A stretch of DNA of 64,000 bases from Bdellovibrio bacteriovorus (lineage in GTDB: Bacteria > Bdellovibrionota > Bdellovibrionia > Bdellovibrionales > Bdellovibrionaceae): contig NZ_CP102930.1 of assembly GCF_025558485.1 (NCBI RefSeq), positions 2,852,001 to 2,916,000 on the forward strand, written 5' to 3'. Of this stretch, positions 42,398 to 50,970 are shown one piece after another. The notes beneath the pieces were generated by a model that saw only the letters and a list, made by a program, of their open reading frames with translations, was not told where the DNA came from and did not search any database. Position numbers and translations under genes: made by a program. Each line of letters starts with the position of its first letter. Positions within the stretch are counted from its first letter, which is position 1.

Positions 42398-43269
42398 GGC
42401 AAAGTTCCTTCCAGCTCAATATGAGATGTGAAGCCTTCGTTTTCTTTGGATTCAAACCAGATATCGCCCCTCATCTTTTCCAAAAGGCGTTTGGTCAATA
42501 GCAACCCGATGCCGTTGCTGCGAACATCCTGAGACATCAGAATTTCTGAACCCAGTTTTTTTAAAATACCTTTAAAGCCCAGTCCGTTGTCCTGCAAGGT
42601 CAGCTCAATGCGGCCCTCGCCATGCGGACGGACTTTGATTTTTACTGTTGTGGCCTTTCCATGCAGAACCGAGTTTTGCAGCAAGTTGCGCAAAACACTT
42701 AGCAGTGCACGGCGGTCGCCGAGAATTTTGGCTTCACGCTCAAGCTCCACAGTAAGTTCAGAAAACTCACTGCGCAGACTGGAAAGCAGTTCACTTAAAG
42801 ACACCTGTTCTTTCAAAAGAGTCCCGGCTTCCAGATTGGCCAGCAGCAGGGAATTTTCCAACTGCAAATCCAGACGCTGAATGTCCTGAATCAGACGCTT
42901 CATTACAGGGTGTGAGTTGGTGTTCAGATCCTCTTCCAACACCTCGGCCTGCAAGCGCAAACGCGCAATGGAGGTTTTGATATCATGACTGAAGGTCGAG
43001 AAGAAGAAGCGCAGACGCTGGTGGCGCTTTTGATCGCGATAGGTGAAGATCACCAGTGCGATACCGCCAAACAGAATCGCTGCCAGAAGGATAGAGCCCT
43101 CCCATGCAAACATGCGATGGGACACTTTCATTTGCTCAATGGAAGCGTTGTCCGGGCTAAGCTTCATCAGGAAGTAAACCCACCACCAACCCACAAGCGA
43201 GAACGTAAAGGCGAACCAGATGATCGCCAATGCCGTCTTGATATGAGGTTTGATGAAGGATTTGGTCAT
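42394..43269 (-). CDS. Membrane histidine kinase without an extracytoplasmic domain (HemK-like)
   Basis: 291 residues from ATG 43269, one base after the hemL stop (TAATATG); the open frame upstream lies in hemL. Two transmembrane helices (about 12-35 and 58-77) are joined by a loop of only 22 residues, so there is no real periplasmic sensor; TM1 contains a WWW cluster. HisKA with phosphoacceptor His95 in FSTFSHDIKTS, then HATPase with NLLQNSVLHG, LQDNGLGF and NGIGLLLTKRL. It likely senses membrane, intramembrane or cytoplasmic cues. Cognate regulator follows with a 4-nt overlap. Confidence 0.9.
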   Translation of the reverse strand: MTKSFIKPHIKTALAIIWFAFTFSLVGWWWVYFLMKLSPDNASIEQMKVSHRMFAWEGSILLAAILFGGIALVIFTYRDQKRHQRLRFFFSTFSHDIKTSIARLRLQAEVLEEDLNTNSHPVMKRLIQDIQRLDLQLENSLLLANLEAGTLLKEQVSLSELLSSLRSEFSELTVELEREAKILGDRRALLSVLRNLLQNSVLHGKATTVKIKVRPHGEGRIELTLQDNGLGFKGILKKLGSEILMSQDVRSNGIGLLLTKRLLEKMRGDIWFESKENEGFTSHIELEGTLP

Positions 43270-43270
43270 A

Positions 43271-44551
43271 TTACTCTGCCGCCTCAATAATGATTTGCGC
43301 CGCTTGGTCCAGAAGTTCTTCAGAATGCGCCATGGACACAAAACCCACTTCATACGCATTCGGAGCCAGGTAAACACCGTTATTCAAAGACTTCAGGAAC
43401 AAATTCTTGAATGTACCACCCTGATTTTGCGGGATCTGATCAATAGAGCGGATCGGCGCTGGCGTCTGGCCGTGAATCCAGAACAAAGAAGCCACTTGGC
43501 TGACTTCCAGATTCAAACCTTTTTTCGCAAAGCCGGCTTTCAAAGTTTGTGCAAACTTTGCAGTTCTTTTTTCAAGAACATTCCAGCCATCCAGACGCTG
43601 CATTTTTTTAAGCGTTGTCAGACCTGCGCGCATACCAATCGGATTCGCACTTAATGTTCCAGCCTGATAAACATCACCACTTGGAGCGACCATGTTCATC
43701 AATTCCGCTTTACCACCGTAGCAACCCACAGGGAATCCGCCGCCGATGATTTTACCGTAAGTCACCAGGTCAGGACGGATGCCGGTTTTTTCCACCATGC
43801 CACCCAAGCCCACACGGAAGCCCGAGATCACTTCGTCAAAGATCAACAAGCTGCCATTTTTCTCGCACAATTCAGCGACTTTGCGTAAAAACTCCGGACG
43901 TTGCACCAACAGTCCATAGTTTGCAGGAAGTGGTTCGATAATCACAGCCGCAATGTCTTTACCTTGAGCGGCAAATACTTCCGCCAATTTTGCTTCATCA
44001 TCCAACGGCGCCACCACAGTGTGAGCGGCCACTTCTGCCGGGATACCTGCGCTGGAAGAGGCCGCTGTGCCAGCCAAGCCGCTACCAGCTTTTACCAGCA
44101 GGTTGTCCACGTGACCGTGGTAGCAACCTTCAAATTTCAAAATCTTATTGCGGCCTGTAGCTGCACGAGCCACACGCAGGGCGCTCATCACGGCTTCAGT
44201 GCCGGAGGAAACAAAGCGTAGCTTTTCCATGAATGGCAAAGTGCTGGTGATCCATTCGGCCAGTTCCAAAGAATAAACTTCCGCCGCCCCGAAGGTCCAG
44301 GCGGTGTCCACCATGCGGTGAACTTCCTCTTTCACCTCGGCATCCAGGTGGCCCAGAATCAATGGGCCAAAGCTTTGGCAGAAGTCGATGTATTTTTTAT
44401 TTTCAACAGAAGTCAGGAAAGCACCTTCAGCTTGGGTGAAGAACACCGGCGCACGGTCCAAACCTTTGAAAGAGCGAACCGGAGAGTGAACGCCACCAGG
44501 AGCGACTTTCAGAGCGCGTTGGAATAATTCTTCCGATGTTACTTTGTGCAT
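43271..44551 (-). CDS. hemL: Glutamate-1-semialdehyde 2,1-aminomutase
   Basis: PLP enzyme converting GSA to 5-aminolevulinate in the C5 pathway. 426 residues. [13 protein letters not shown] near the N-terminus, [47 protein letters not shown], and PLP-binding Lys in [12 protein letters not shown] are textbook. Start overlaps hemC by 13 nt; the stop is one base from the kinase start. Second enzyme of the operon's C5 route, the partner of HemA. Confidence 0.97.
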   Translation of the reverse strand: MHKVTSEELFQRALKVAPGGVHSPVRSFKGLDRAPVFFTQAEGAFLTSVENKKYIDFCQSFGPLILGHLDAEVKEEVHRMVDTAWTFGAAEVYSLELAEWITSTLPFMEKLRFVSSGTEAVMSALRVARAATGRNKILKFEGCYHGHVDNLLVKAGSGLAGTAASSSAGIPAEVAAHTVVAPLDDEAKLAEVFAAQGKDIAAVIIEPLPANYGLLVQRPEFLRKVAELCEKNGSLLIFDEVISGFRVGLGGMVEKTGIRPDLVTYGKIIGGGFPVGCYGGKAELMNMVAPSGDVYQAGTLSANPIGMRAGLTTLKKMQRLDGWNVLEKRTAKFAQTLKAGFAKKGLNLEVSQVASLFWIHGQTPAPIRSIDQIPQNQGGTFKNLFLKSLNNGVYLAPNAYEVGFVSMAHSEELLDQAAQIIIEAAE

Positions 44552-46047
44552 TGTTTTCTCCAGTCTTCCTGATCCAAGAACACATGCAAGTTCTTCGGAT
44601 CATATGATTTTTTATTTTCCAAATAAGCGCGGATCACCTGATGGCTGTTGCCCGGCCCTGAAGCGTGGTGCTGGGACAGAATCTCGGGATTCTCCTCCGC
44701 AGCTTTCAGGAACTGACTGCCACTGCTCCAGAAGAAGAACTTCTTGCCTTGCAAAGAGTTTTTGTTCTGTTGCGCTTTCAATGTGTAAGTCGGAACCAGG
44801 GTCATGTTTGCTTGCGCAGAATCATAACCTTCTTCGTGGCTCAACTTGGCCCAGGTCAGTTTTTCACCCGCCAGAATATCCAAGCGGGCTTCTTCCTGTT
44901 CTCCCAGGCTTTCCGCACATCCGTGCACCCATATACCTTTTTGAGAAAGGTTTTTCCACGTTTTTAGACCGGCGGTCCAGACAAAATCCGACCATTTCAG
45001 GTCGGCAGGCCAAGCTTCGCTGCGAGCGACATAAAGGCCTTTGGTGCCAGTTGGAATCTGATAGGTTTTAAGGGCTTCGCGCTCGGCTGTGACGTCTGAA
45101 GACCACAGTTCGTCCGCAACAAATTGTGGCGCGGGGTTCTTTTGTTCCAGCTCTTTTTTGTCAAGAATCTGGCCGCCATCGGTCTGTCCTTTAAGGATCG
45201 TGATGCGACCATAGGGACGGGAAAGCACAGCGATGCCAATTTTCTGATGGCAACCGCCACCGAAACTGGAAAGCACATCACGTTCTTTCTGGGCACAGTG
45301 AAAAGTCTCTGGATCATGAATGGTGTTTAGAACTTCCAGCAGATCTGTGCGGGTTTTTAAAACCTCCACAGCCAAAGCGCCTTGAGCCGCCGCATTTGGA
45401 TTCACGGATAAAGGCAGCACCACCCAGTTCAATTCCTGGAAGTATTGGCGCAATTGCTGTTGTCCTTCCATAAATTCGGGCAAAGAGGCGCTGAACAGGC
45501 GATCAAAAGCCGCTTTGGCAACGATCAGGCCGTCGGTTTCCGGGGATTCAATCAGCTTGCGCACGCGAGTCAGCATATTGCCGCGCACACTTTCAAATTT
45601 GACGTGCTCAAGACCGAATGGCAGATGTTCCTTGAAGAAACCCGTCAGATTGTGTTCACGGCGCGGAGAAGAGCTGAAAACATTCAAGGTCTTGCTGCTT
45701 TTGATTTTGTCAAAATGGGACTTTTTCACCAGCAGCAGATCACGCTGATCGGCGCGCGGTAAAGTCGCCGCAATCACGGTTTCAGATTTGTGTTCAGTCG
45801 GAAGGTCTTTCCAGGAATGCACCACCAAATCGGTTTCACCGCGCAGAAGTTCGCCGAAGAAGTCTTCGGTGAACACACCTTTTTCCGGAATTTTCCACAA
45901 AGGATCTGTCAGGTTTTTATCCCCCAGAGATTCGCGGAAACGATATTCGATTTCTATTTCAGGATTTTTTTCTTTAAGAGCGTCTCCGACCATGTAGGCC
46001 TGAAGACGGGCCAGATCACTTTTCCTTGCGGAAATTCTTAAGCGCAT
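44539..46047 (-). CDS. hemC: Hydroxymethylbilane synthase with a C-terminal HemD-like domain
   Basis: 502 residues from ATG 46047. HemC part (1 to about 300): [44 protein letters not shown] and Cys266 in [10 protein letters not shown], which holds the dipyrromethane cofactor. The remaining 200 residues contain [48 protein letters not shown] and HASGPGNSH, which fit a divergent uroporphyrinogen III synthase (SGS...GPG motif). No separate hemD is seen in the operon, and leptospires also have a HemCD fusion in this position (memory). Overlaps hemA by 10 nt and hemL by 13 nt. Confidence 0.9.
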   Translation of the reverse strand: MRLRISARKSDLARLQAYMVGDALKEKNPEIEIEYRFRESLGDKNLTDPLWKIPEKGVFTEDFFGELLRGETDLVVHSWKDLPTEHKSETVIAATLPRADQRDLLLVKKSHFDKIKSSKTLNVFSSSPRREHNLTGFFKEHLPFGLEHVKFESVRGNMLTRVRKLIESPETDGLIVAKAAFDRLFSASLPEFMEGQQQLRQYFQELNWVVLPLSVNPNAAAQGALAVEVLKTRTDLLEVLNTIHDPETFHCAQKERDVLSSFGGGCHQKIGIAVLSRPYGRITILKGQTDGGQILDKKELEQKNPAPQFVADELWSSDVTAEREALKTYQIPTGTKGLYVARSEAWPADLKWSDFVWTAGLKTWKNLSQKGIWVHGCAESLGEQEEARLDILAGEKLTWAKLSHEEGYDSAQANMTLVPTYTLKAQQNKNSLQGKKFFFWSSGSQFLKAAEENPEILSQHHASGPGNSHQVIRAYLENKKSYDPKNLHVFLDQEDWRKQCTK

Positions 46048-46949
46048 ATGTCGTCCCAACCAAGTGGGCGAAGCTCTGTCCTTTGTGTGAAGGCCAATGC
46101 ACGCTCTAACAGAGCGGCTTTAAGGGCCTCCAGTTTTGTTGTTGTGTCTTTCTTGGTTTCCTCGATCTCCGCAAAGAACTTGTGAAGACCCATGAAATCC
46201 ACATGAGGGAATTGTGTTGCCACGATATTGGCAAGAGCATTGTCCTCGCCGCGCAGATCATAGACCGCTGTCGGACGGGTGTCTTGTTTGTTCATCAGCT
46301 CCACAATGCGCTCATCAGTAAGAGGTGCAGCAATCACCAAAGCTTCGCCGTGAATAAAAGCATCATTGTAAGTGGAAAGAGTCAGATTGTCGTATTTCTC
46401 GGCAAAGGCCTGCATTTTTGCAGGGTCACGGCAGATTACCTGAACGGACTTTTTCAATGCCAGCCACGGTAGGATTTCCTGAGCCAGATGCCCGGAACCG
46501 CAGATGGTCACAGAGTCCATATCCTTGGTGTAGCGACGCAAAAGACTGCCATAGCTTTGGGAGCCCAGGCCCACCAAATGCTGAGAGCGGGTCTTTTTCA
46601 CTTCGGCCATGACAAAGTTCAACCATTTCTGGTGATCACCGAAGAGAGGGTCCTGAGCCTGTTTGCGGGATTCTACGAAGAGTTTGAACTGACCAAACAC
46701 TTCCGTTTCACCAATGATCGGAGAATGAAGGCCGCACAGAATCTCCAGCAAAAGACTTAAAGCTGTTTCGCCACGAAGAATGGTGTCTTCCGGTTCAATA
46801 ATATCCGTATAGTTGTTCAGCTCCATTTCGGTGCAGAACAAAATCTTGCGCAGGCAGGTCTTGAAGATTGCGGCGTCTTGAAGTGAGGCCGAAAAACCTT
46901 CTGCGAAGTTTCTATTGGATTTTCTGTGAACGAGAAGTATATCTTCCAT
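46038..46949 (-). CDS. hemA: Glutamyl-tRNA reductase, short form
   Basis: Reduces Glu-tRNA to glutamate-1-semialdehyde. Only 303 residues against about 420 in E. coli. Catalytic Cys32 in FKTCLRKILFC, the signature LCGLHSPIIGETEVFGQFK (about 71-89), and an NADPH-binding domain with TICGSGHLAQEIL. The His-to-Cys distance at the N-terminus is shorter (24 versus about 39 residues), and the C-terminal helical dimerisation domain (about 100 residues) is essentially missing. An in-frame TGA with no start codon after it rules out an earlier start than ATG 46949. First gene of the hem operon; no strong SD. Confidence 0.88.
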   Translation of the reverse strand: MEDILLVHRKSNRNFAEGFSASLQDAAIFKTCLRKILFCTEMELNNYTDIIEPEDTILRGETALSLLLEILCGLHSPIIGETEVFGQFKLFVESRKQAQDPLFGDHQKWLNFVMAEVKKTRSQHLVGLGSQSYGSLLRRYTKDMDSVTICGSGHLAQEILPWLALKKSVQVICRDPAKMQAFAEKYDNLTLSTYNDAFIHGEALVIAAPLTDERIVELMNKQDTRPTAVYDLRGEDNALANIVATQFPHVDFMGLHKFFAEIEETKKDTTTKLEALKAALLERALAFTQRTELRPLGWDDICA

Positions 46950-46985
46950 GTGTAGGATAGGTTTATCACTAACCTTTCATTAAAG

Positions 46986-47001
46986 TGTCATCGAAATGTC
47001 A
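46986..47001 (-). promoter_or_regulatory. TGACA-N6-TGACA direct repeat, candidate regulator box of the hem operon
   Basis: Read toward hemA: TGACA TTTCGA TGACA; the repeats are 11 bp apart, the spacing used by OmpR/PhoB-family dimers. It ends 37 nt before the hemA ATG and 72 nt from hemB. From memory, HemR of Leptospira binds TGACA-N6-TGACA. Read toward hemB it is TGTCA-N6-TGTCA, as in a PhoB box. Confidence 0.65.
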
Positions 47002-47020
47002 TGGACCCTGCGGAAATGAA

Positions 47021-47035
47021 GCCTAAAAATTAGGC
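47021..47035. repeat. Inverted repeat GCCTAA-AAA-TTAGGC upstream of hemB
   Basis: A perfect 6-bp dyad with a 3-bp centre, 37 nt before the hemB ATG and 20 nt from the direct repeat. It could be an operator or part of the hemB leader; no T-run. Confidence 0.45.
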
Positions 47036-47072
47036 AATGACTCAATATAAGACCCCAGGGTGGAGGCCATAT

Positions 47073-48059
47073 ATGAAGCTCACTCAAAGACCGAGACGAA
47101 ATCGTAATACTGAAGCCTTGCGCCAAATGGTGGCTGAAACCGATTTAAGGGTTTCCCAGCTTGTTTTGCCGCTCTTTCTAGTCGATGGAAAGGGTGAACA
47201 GCAAGAGATTAAAACAATGCCGGGTATTTTCCGACTGAGTCCCGACATGATTTTGAAAGAAGTATCCAAAGCAGTGGATCTTGGAGTTAAGACCTTTGAT
47301 CTGTTCCCGGCTTTACCTGAAACACAGAAGGACAAGTACGGAACAGAATCTTTAAATCCGAACGGTTTGGTACCAACGACTCTCAAAATGATTCGCGACA
47401 AATTCCCGGATGTGACTCTGATCACAGACGTGGCTTTGGACCCGTATTCTTCCGATGGTCATGATGGTGTTGTGGAAAATGGCAAAATCCTGAATGACGA
47501 AACGGTGGAGCTGCTGGCGAAGATATCGGTGGTTCACGCGCGCGCCGGAGCGGACATCGTGTCCCCTTCCGATATGATGGACGGTCGCGTGGGAGCGATT
47601 CGTGAGGCTTTGGACAACGAAGGCTTTATCAACACCGGCATTCTTTCATATTCTGTGAAATATGCGTCCTGCTTCTATGGTCCGTTCCGTGATGCTTTGG
47701 ATTCGGCACCGAAATTCGGGGATAAAAAAACTTACCAAATGGATTATCGCAACACCCGTGAAGCTCTTCGCGAGATTGATCTGGATGTCGCCGAAGGCGC
47801 TGACATGGTGATGGTGAAACCTGCTTTAAGCTATCTGGATGTGATTGCGAAAGTCAAAGCGCACACGCATCTGCCTGTGGCGGCTTACAATGTCAGCGGT
47901 GAATACAGCTTGATCAAGGCCGGCCACAAAGCTGGGATTATGGATGAAACCCGCGGCATGGTGGAAACACTTTATTCCATCCGCAGAGCAGGTGCGGACG
48001 TGATCTTCACATACTTTGCCCTGCCGATGGCCGAGTGGCTTAGAAAGAATCAGAACTAG
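47073..48059 (+). CDS. hemB: Porphobilinogen synthase (delta-aminolevulinic acid dehydratase), zinc-independent type
   Basis: Condenses two ALA molecules. 328 residues from ATG 47073 (SD GGAGG about 7 nt upstream; the 12 in-frame codons before it are untranslated leader). SYSVKYASCFYGPFRDA and MVKPALSYLD hold the two catalytic Lys. The metal site reads DVALDPYSSDGHDGVV instead of the Cys-rich zinc motif, marking the Mg/K-dependent class. Divergent from hemA across a 123-bp regulatory interval, so control may be shared. Followed by a strong terminator. Confidence 0.96.
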   Translation: MKLTQRPRRNRNTEALRQMVAETDLRVSQLVLPLFLVDGKGEQQEIKTMPGIFRLSPDMILKEVSKAVDLGVKTFDLFPALPETQKDKYGTESLNPNGLVPTTLKMIRDKFPDVTLITDVALDPYSSDGHDGVVENGKILNDETVELLAKISVVHARAGADIVSPSDMMDGRVGAIREALDNEGFINTGILSYSVKYASCFYGPFRDALDSAPKFGDKKTYQMDYRNTREALREIDLDVAEGADMVMVKPALSYLDVIAKVKAHTHLPVAAYNVSGEYSLIKAGHKAGIMDETRGMVETLYSIRRAGADVIFTYFALPMAEWLRKNQN

Positions 48060-48064
48060 AAATA

Positions 48065-48098
48065 AAAAAGGGAGTCTAAAAGACTCCCTTTTTTTTAT
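48065..48098. terminator. Bidirectional terminator after hemB
   Basis: Stem GGGAGTCT (48071-48078) / AGACTCCC (48082-48089) with AAA loop, six A before and eight T after. It ends hemB (+) and can end 48095-49216 (-), whose stop overlaps it. Confidence 0.9.
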
Positions 48099-49216
48099 TG
48101 GAAGGAATGACGGTAGTAGATCATGAAGATCGTGTCGATCTTACCGTTGTCGTAATTTTTATTGTTATAGTTCACATAGTTGATCAGGTTTCCATGGCTT
48201 TGTTCAATGCGGAAACCAATGCGCCAGTTGCCTTTTCCAGTCGAGAAATCAGCATAACCCGTGCCCTGATAACCATTTTGATGACCTTTGGATTCGTGAC
48301 CCAATTCCGCCCGGTAAGTCAGCGTGCGCGGGCCTTTCTGACACCAAAGGACACCTCCGACATTCGCCGCGACGAAGCTGGCTCCATCAATGGTGCTGCC
48401 ACGGGAACCCAGCTCCGAGAACGCGCGGGCACGGCAGGTATTACGTGCATTAACATATTCTTTCGCAATTCCCAGATACACACCAAGAATGAAGCCATCA
48501 CGAGTTTTCTCGCCATCGCTGATGTTGTGTGGTGTTTTGGTCTGACCGGGTTTCATGTTGTTGACCAACTCATGGAACTTTTCCTGATGGGTGGCCCCGT
48601 GGAAGAAACCTCCACGTGAATCAGATTTCAACTGCTGCCATCCAGCTTCAGCTTTCCAGTAAAAAGTTTGTGAGCGGGCATTGTCGATGTTATCCAGAAC
48701 AAACTTCAGGACCGTTTCATTGGTGAAGTACTGATCCATGTGACGGCCGCCATCTGCAAGCTGTCTTGTGGTGCCGTCCACGGGTTTGGTGAAAAGATCC
48801 GTGCTGTAATCAAATGTCAGATAATGTCCACTGGGCAGGAAACCACCGATAGAGATTTTTGCACCATGAGTGTAACCGTGATCATCGGTGTCAGCTCCCA
48901 CCGCGACTGGATTTAGAACATTGTAATCATTGGTCACCGCCAGATAGACACTGATGCCACGCGGGCGATCAAAGTTTTCTCCAGGCAGGAATTGTCTGAA
49001 CATGTGGGGAACGTCGCGGCCGTCTTCAAAATGAATGCGAATCACACCACCCAGTTGATCGGGCTTGGCCAGAACATGGGCATAGCGGGCTGAAGCACTG
49101 AACATGTCCGGCGCTTCCTCTTTATAGAAGTCTTGATAAACCCAGAAATCATCGGCCAGAGCCAGAGAGGAAAGGGACAGAGTCGTCGCGAGGACCAAGG
49201 AACTCCAGAGCTTCAT
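48095..49216 (-). CDS. Outer-membrane beta-barrel protein, LpxR-like motif
   Basis: 373 residues: a signal peptide (cleavage after ALA, about 21), then beta-barrel-like alternating strands to an aromatic C-terminal strand (TIFMIYYRHSFQ). The segment VYLAVTNDYN...DTDDHGYTHGAKISIGGF resembles the Asn-Asp...D-x-x-YTxG active-site pattern of LpxR lipid A 3'-O-deacylases, with two Cys later that could pair (NTCRA and LWCQKG). LpxR activity would remodel lipid A in the outer membrane; this assignment is tentative, while the outer-membrane location is more secure. AAGGCGG precedes ATG 49216. Confidence 0.65.
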   Translation of the reverse strand: MKLWSSLVLATTLSLSSLALADDFWVYQDFYKEEAPDMFSASARYAHVLAKPDQLGGVIRIHFEDGRDVPHMFRQFLPGENFDRPRGISVYLAVTNDYNVLNPVAVGADTDDHGYTHGAKISIGGFLPSGHYLTFDYSTDLFTKPVDGTTRQLADGGRHMDQYFTNETVLKFVLDNIDNARSQTFYWKAEAGWQQLKSDSRGGFFHGATHQEKFHELVNNMKPGQTKTPHNISDGEKTRDGFILGVYLGIAKEYVNARNTCRARAFSELGSRGSTIDGASFVAANVGGVLWCQKGPRTLTYRAELGHESKGHQNGYQGTGYADFSTGKGNWRIGFRIEQSHGNLINYVNYNNKNYDNGKIDTIFMIYYRHSFQ

Positions 49217-49348
49217 AAGACCGCCTTGTGTTTGTTGAAGCTAGAGTTAAAGCACAACTCATGTTTTCACAAGACAGGCTCCCGAAGATTCACCTTTTTG
49301 CATGCCAAAACTCGCGGAACAATGCGGAACAACTGGGTTTTTTGAAAA

Positions 49349-49945
49349 CTATTGCTTCTGAGTAGGGGGCGGAGCACTTGGCGTTGGGGCGGATTGAGAG
49401 GTCTTTTTGGTGTCCTCTTTCGCCCAGGCAAAGGACTTCATGATCTGATTGCAGCTTTTCAAGGACTCGCTGAAAGTGGCCTTATCATCCAGACAAGTCA
49501 TCACAGCCACGCGGTCTTCATGTTTTAAAATCACCTGACGGATTTGTTTGTTCTTTGCGCGGGAAAGCATATCGACAACCAGAGCCGGGCTGCCATTTAA
49601 TTCAAAGTTCTTGGCGGAAATCACCTCGAAACCATAGTTCGGGTAATCACGCATCCATTTGCGAGTGTAAAGATCCAAAGAGGCATTCTTCGCAATCTTG
49701 TCCGTGCGAATGCTTAAGACACCTTTGCCGTTGTCTTTGGCGGCAAAGCGAACGGTATCCAGAATACTTTGTTCAGAGCTGGCCTGCGGTACCCAGGAGG
49801 TGCCTTCAGTTTTTAGCGTGAATCCCTTGTGCAGGAAGTAGAGCCCCTTTTCCGGATTGGTCAAAGCTGAAGAGCTGGTCGCCGGATAAGGCGCCGCTAA
49901 AGCAGTGATTGGAGCTAGAATAAGGAAAACCCAGAGTTTCTTCAC
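49349..49945 (-). CDS. Periplasmic protein of unknown function, Pro-rich C-terminus
   Basis: 198 residues from GTG 49945 (VKKLWVFLILAPITALAA signal); the longer frame begins inside the upstream gene. The GTG overlaps that gene's TGA by 4 nt, so it is coupled. The mature domain (about 20-170) has GLYFLHKGFTLKTEG, a two-Cys pattern (VMTCLD and KSCNQIMKSF), and resembles small lipoprotein-like domains that often follow TolB-like proteins. The last 25 residues are Thr/Ser/Pro/Gln, probably disordered. I recognise no family. Confidence 0.72.
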   Translation of the reverse strand: MKKLWVFLILAPITALAAPYPATSSSALTNPEKGLYFLHKGFTLKTEGTSWVPQASSEQSILDTVRFAAKDNGKGVLSIRTDKIAKNASLDLYTRKWMRDYPNYGFEVISAKNFELNGSPALVVDMLSRAKNKQIRQVILKHEDRVAVMTCLDDKATFSESLKSCNQIMKSFAWAKEDTKKTSQSAPTPSAPPPTQKQ

Positions 49946-50970
49946 TCTTTGATGGTATCTTGAGCAGCGGGTTCCAAGCAAGGGCCTAAATCAGATGGCA
50001 AAGTCACAATGTAAATTTGTTTCTTATCCTGAAAATTACGCGTAAAGGCCAGACGCTCGGTGGACTCATCGGACACGGCCGGAGCCGCTAAAGAGTCATT
50101 TCCTTTGAATACAACCTGCGTGCAGTGCTTTTCGATGTTGTAAACTTCCAACTGGCTTTGCTTTTCCCCTTTGCGCACGATGCTGTAAAAAAGGCGCAGG
50201 GGAGGCCGTGGAGCGAAAAACAGATCGCGGTATTCGCCCTCGTTGGTTTTAAGGACCACCGGGATTTTTTCTTTCAGCTTGAAAAGCACCAGGCTGTCAT
50301 CACCGGTTTTCAGATTCCTTTCCACCCAGGCTGCCTGCTTCATATCCGGAGTCAAAGAGGGAAAGCGCTTTTCCTTGTCCTTTTCTGCGGAGATCAAACT
50401 GACCGGCAGGTTTTTCATATCCAGACGGTAAATCCCGGTCAGTCCGCCACGGCGGGAGGTGAACAGGATAGCAGGCTTGTTGAGATGGGAGAGGAAGTTA
50501 CTTTGTCCATCGTATCCGGGCTGTTGGGTCAGACGCAGAATCTGTGTGCCGTACAGATCGCTCATATACAAATCAGCCGGGGGGATTTCCCTGTCGAAAT
50601 TTTTGTTCAGCAAAGGGCTTTCTTTGATTTCATCAGTGGTGGAGGAATAAAGAATCTCTGCCGGACTGATATAGATCGCATCAAAGGCATCACCGTCAGA
50701 AAAAGTGATTCGGCGTTCTTTGTTTTTACCCAGATCCATTTCATAGATCTGCGAGCCTTTGTGACTGTTGCGATTGCGGCTGCTGTAAAGCAGTTTGGTG
50801 CCATCACCGGAAAAACGCGGATGATTGTTGTCGCCCAGAAACGTGATTTGTTTGGAACCCTTGGCCAGCAGGTAATCCGGAGTCAGAACATCTTTGGTCA
50901 CGCTAAGGTGGGAACAGCCCACAGAAAGAAAACAAAGAACCCCGATCGCCTGACTGAACCACAACTTCAT
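49942..50970 (-). CDS. TolB-like beta-propeller lipoprotein
   Basis: 342 residues from ATG 50970 (AAGGTAG upstream; extra N-terminal codons in the open frame belong to mutY). Lipobox LSVGC. The rest contains repeated WD40-like/TolB-type blades: HPRFSGDGTKLLYSSRN, SQIYEMDLGKNKERRIT, DLYMSDLYGTQILRLT, KPAILFTSRRGGLTGIYRLD, FPSLTPDMKQAAWVE and LAFTRNF. Such propellers usually bind partner proteins in the periplasm. The ATG is in an ATGA overlap with mutY, and its end overlaps the next gene. Confidence 0.8.
   Translation of the reverse strand: MKLWFSQAIGVLCFLSVGCSHLSVTKDVLTPDYLLAKGSKQITFLGDNNHPRFSGDGTKLLYSSRNRNSHKGSQIYEMDLGKNKERRITFSDGDAFDAIYISPAEILYSSTTDEIKESPLLNKNFDREIPPADLYMSDLYGTQILRLTQQPGYDGQSNFLSHLNKPAILFTSRRGGLTGIYRLDMKNLPVSLISAEKDKEKRFPSLTPDMKQAAWVERNLKTGDDSLVLFKLKEKIPVVLKTNEGEYRDLFFAPRPPLRLFYSIVRKGEKQSQLEVYNIEKHCTQVVFKGNDSLAAPAVSDESTERLAFTRNFQDKKQIYIVTLPSDLGPCLEPAAQDTIKE

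Noticed and set aside
43270..43377. 36-residue N-terminal extension of the hem-operon kinase
   Set aside because: It lies in the 3' end of hemL and would put a charged stretch before the first transmembrane helix; ATG 43269 directly follows the hemL stop.
47037..47072. Extended start for hemB
   Set aside because: The ATG at 47037 has no SD and overlaps the inverted repeat region; 47073 has GGAGG at a good distance.
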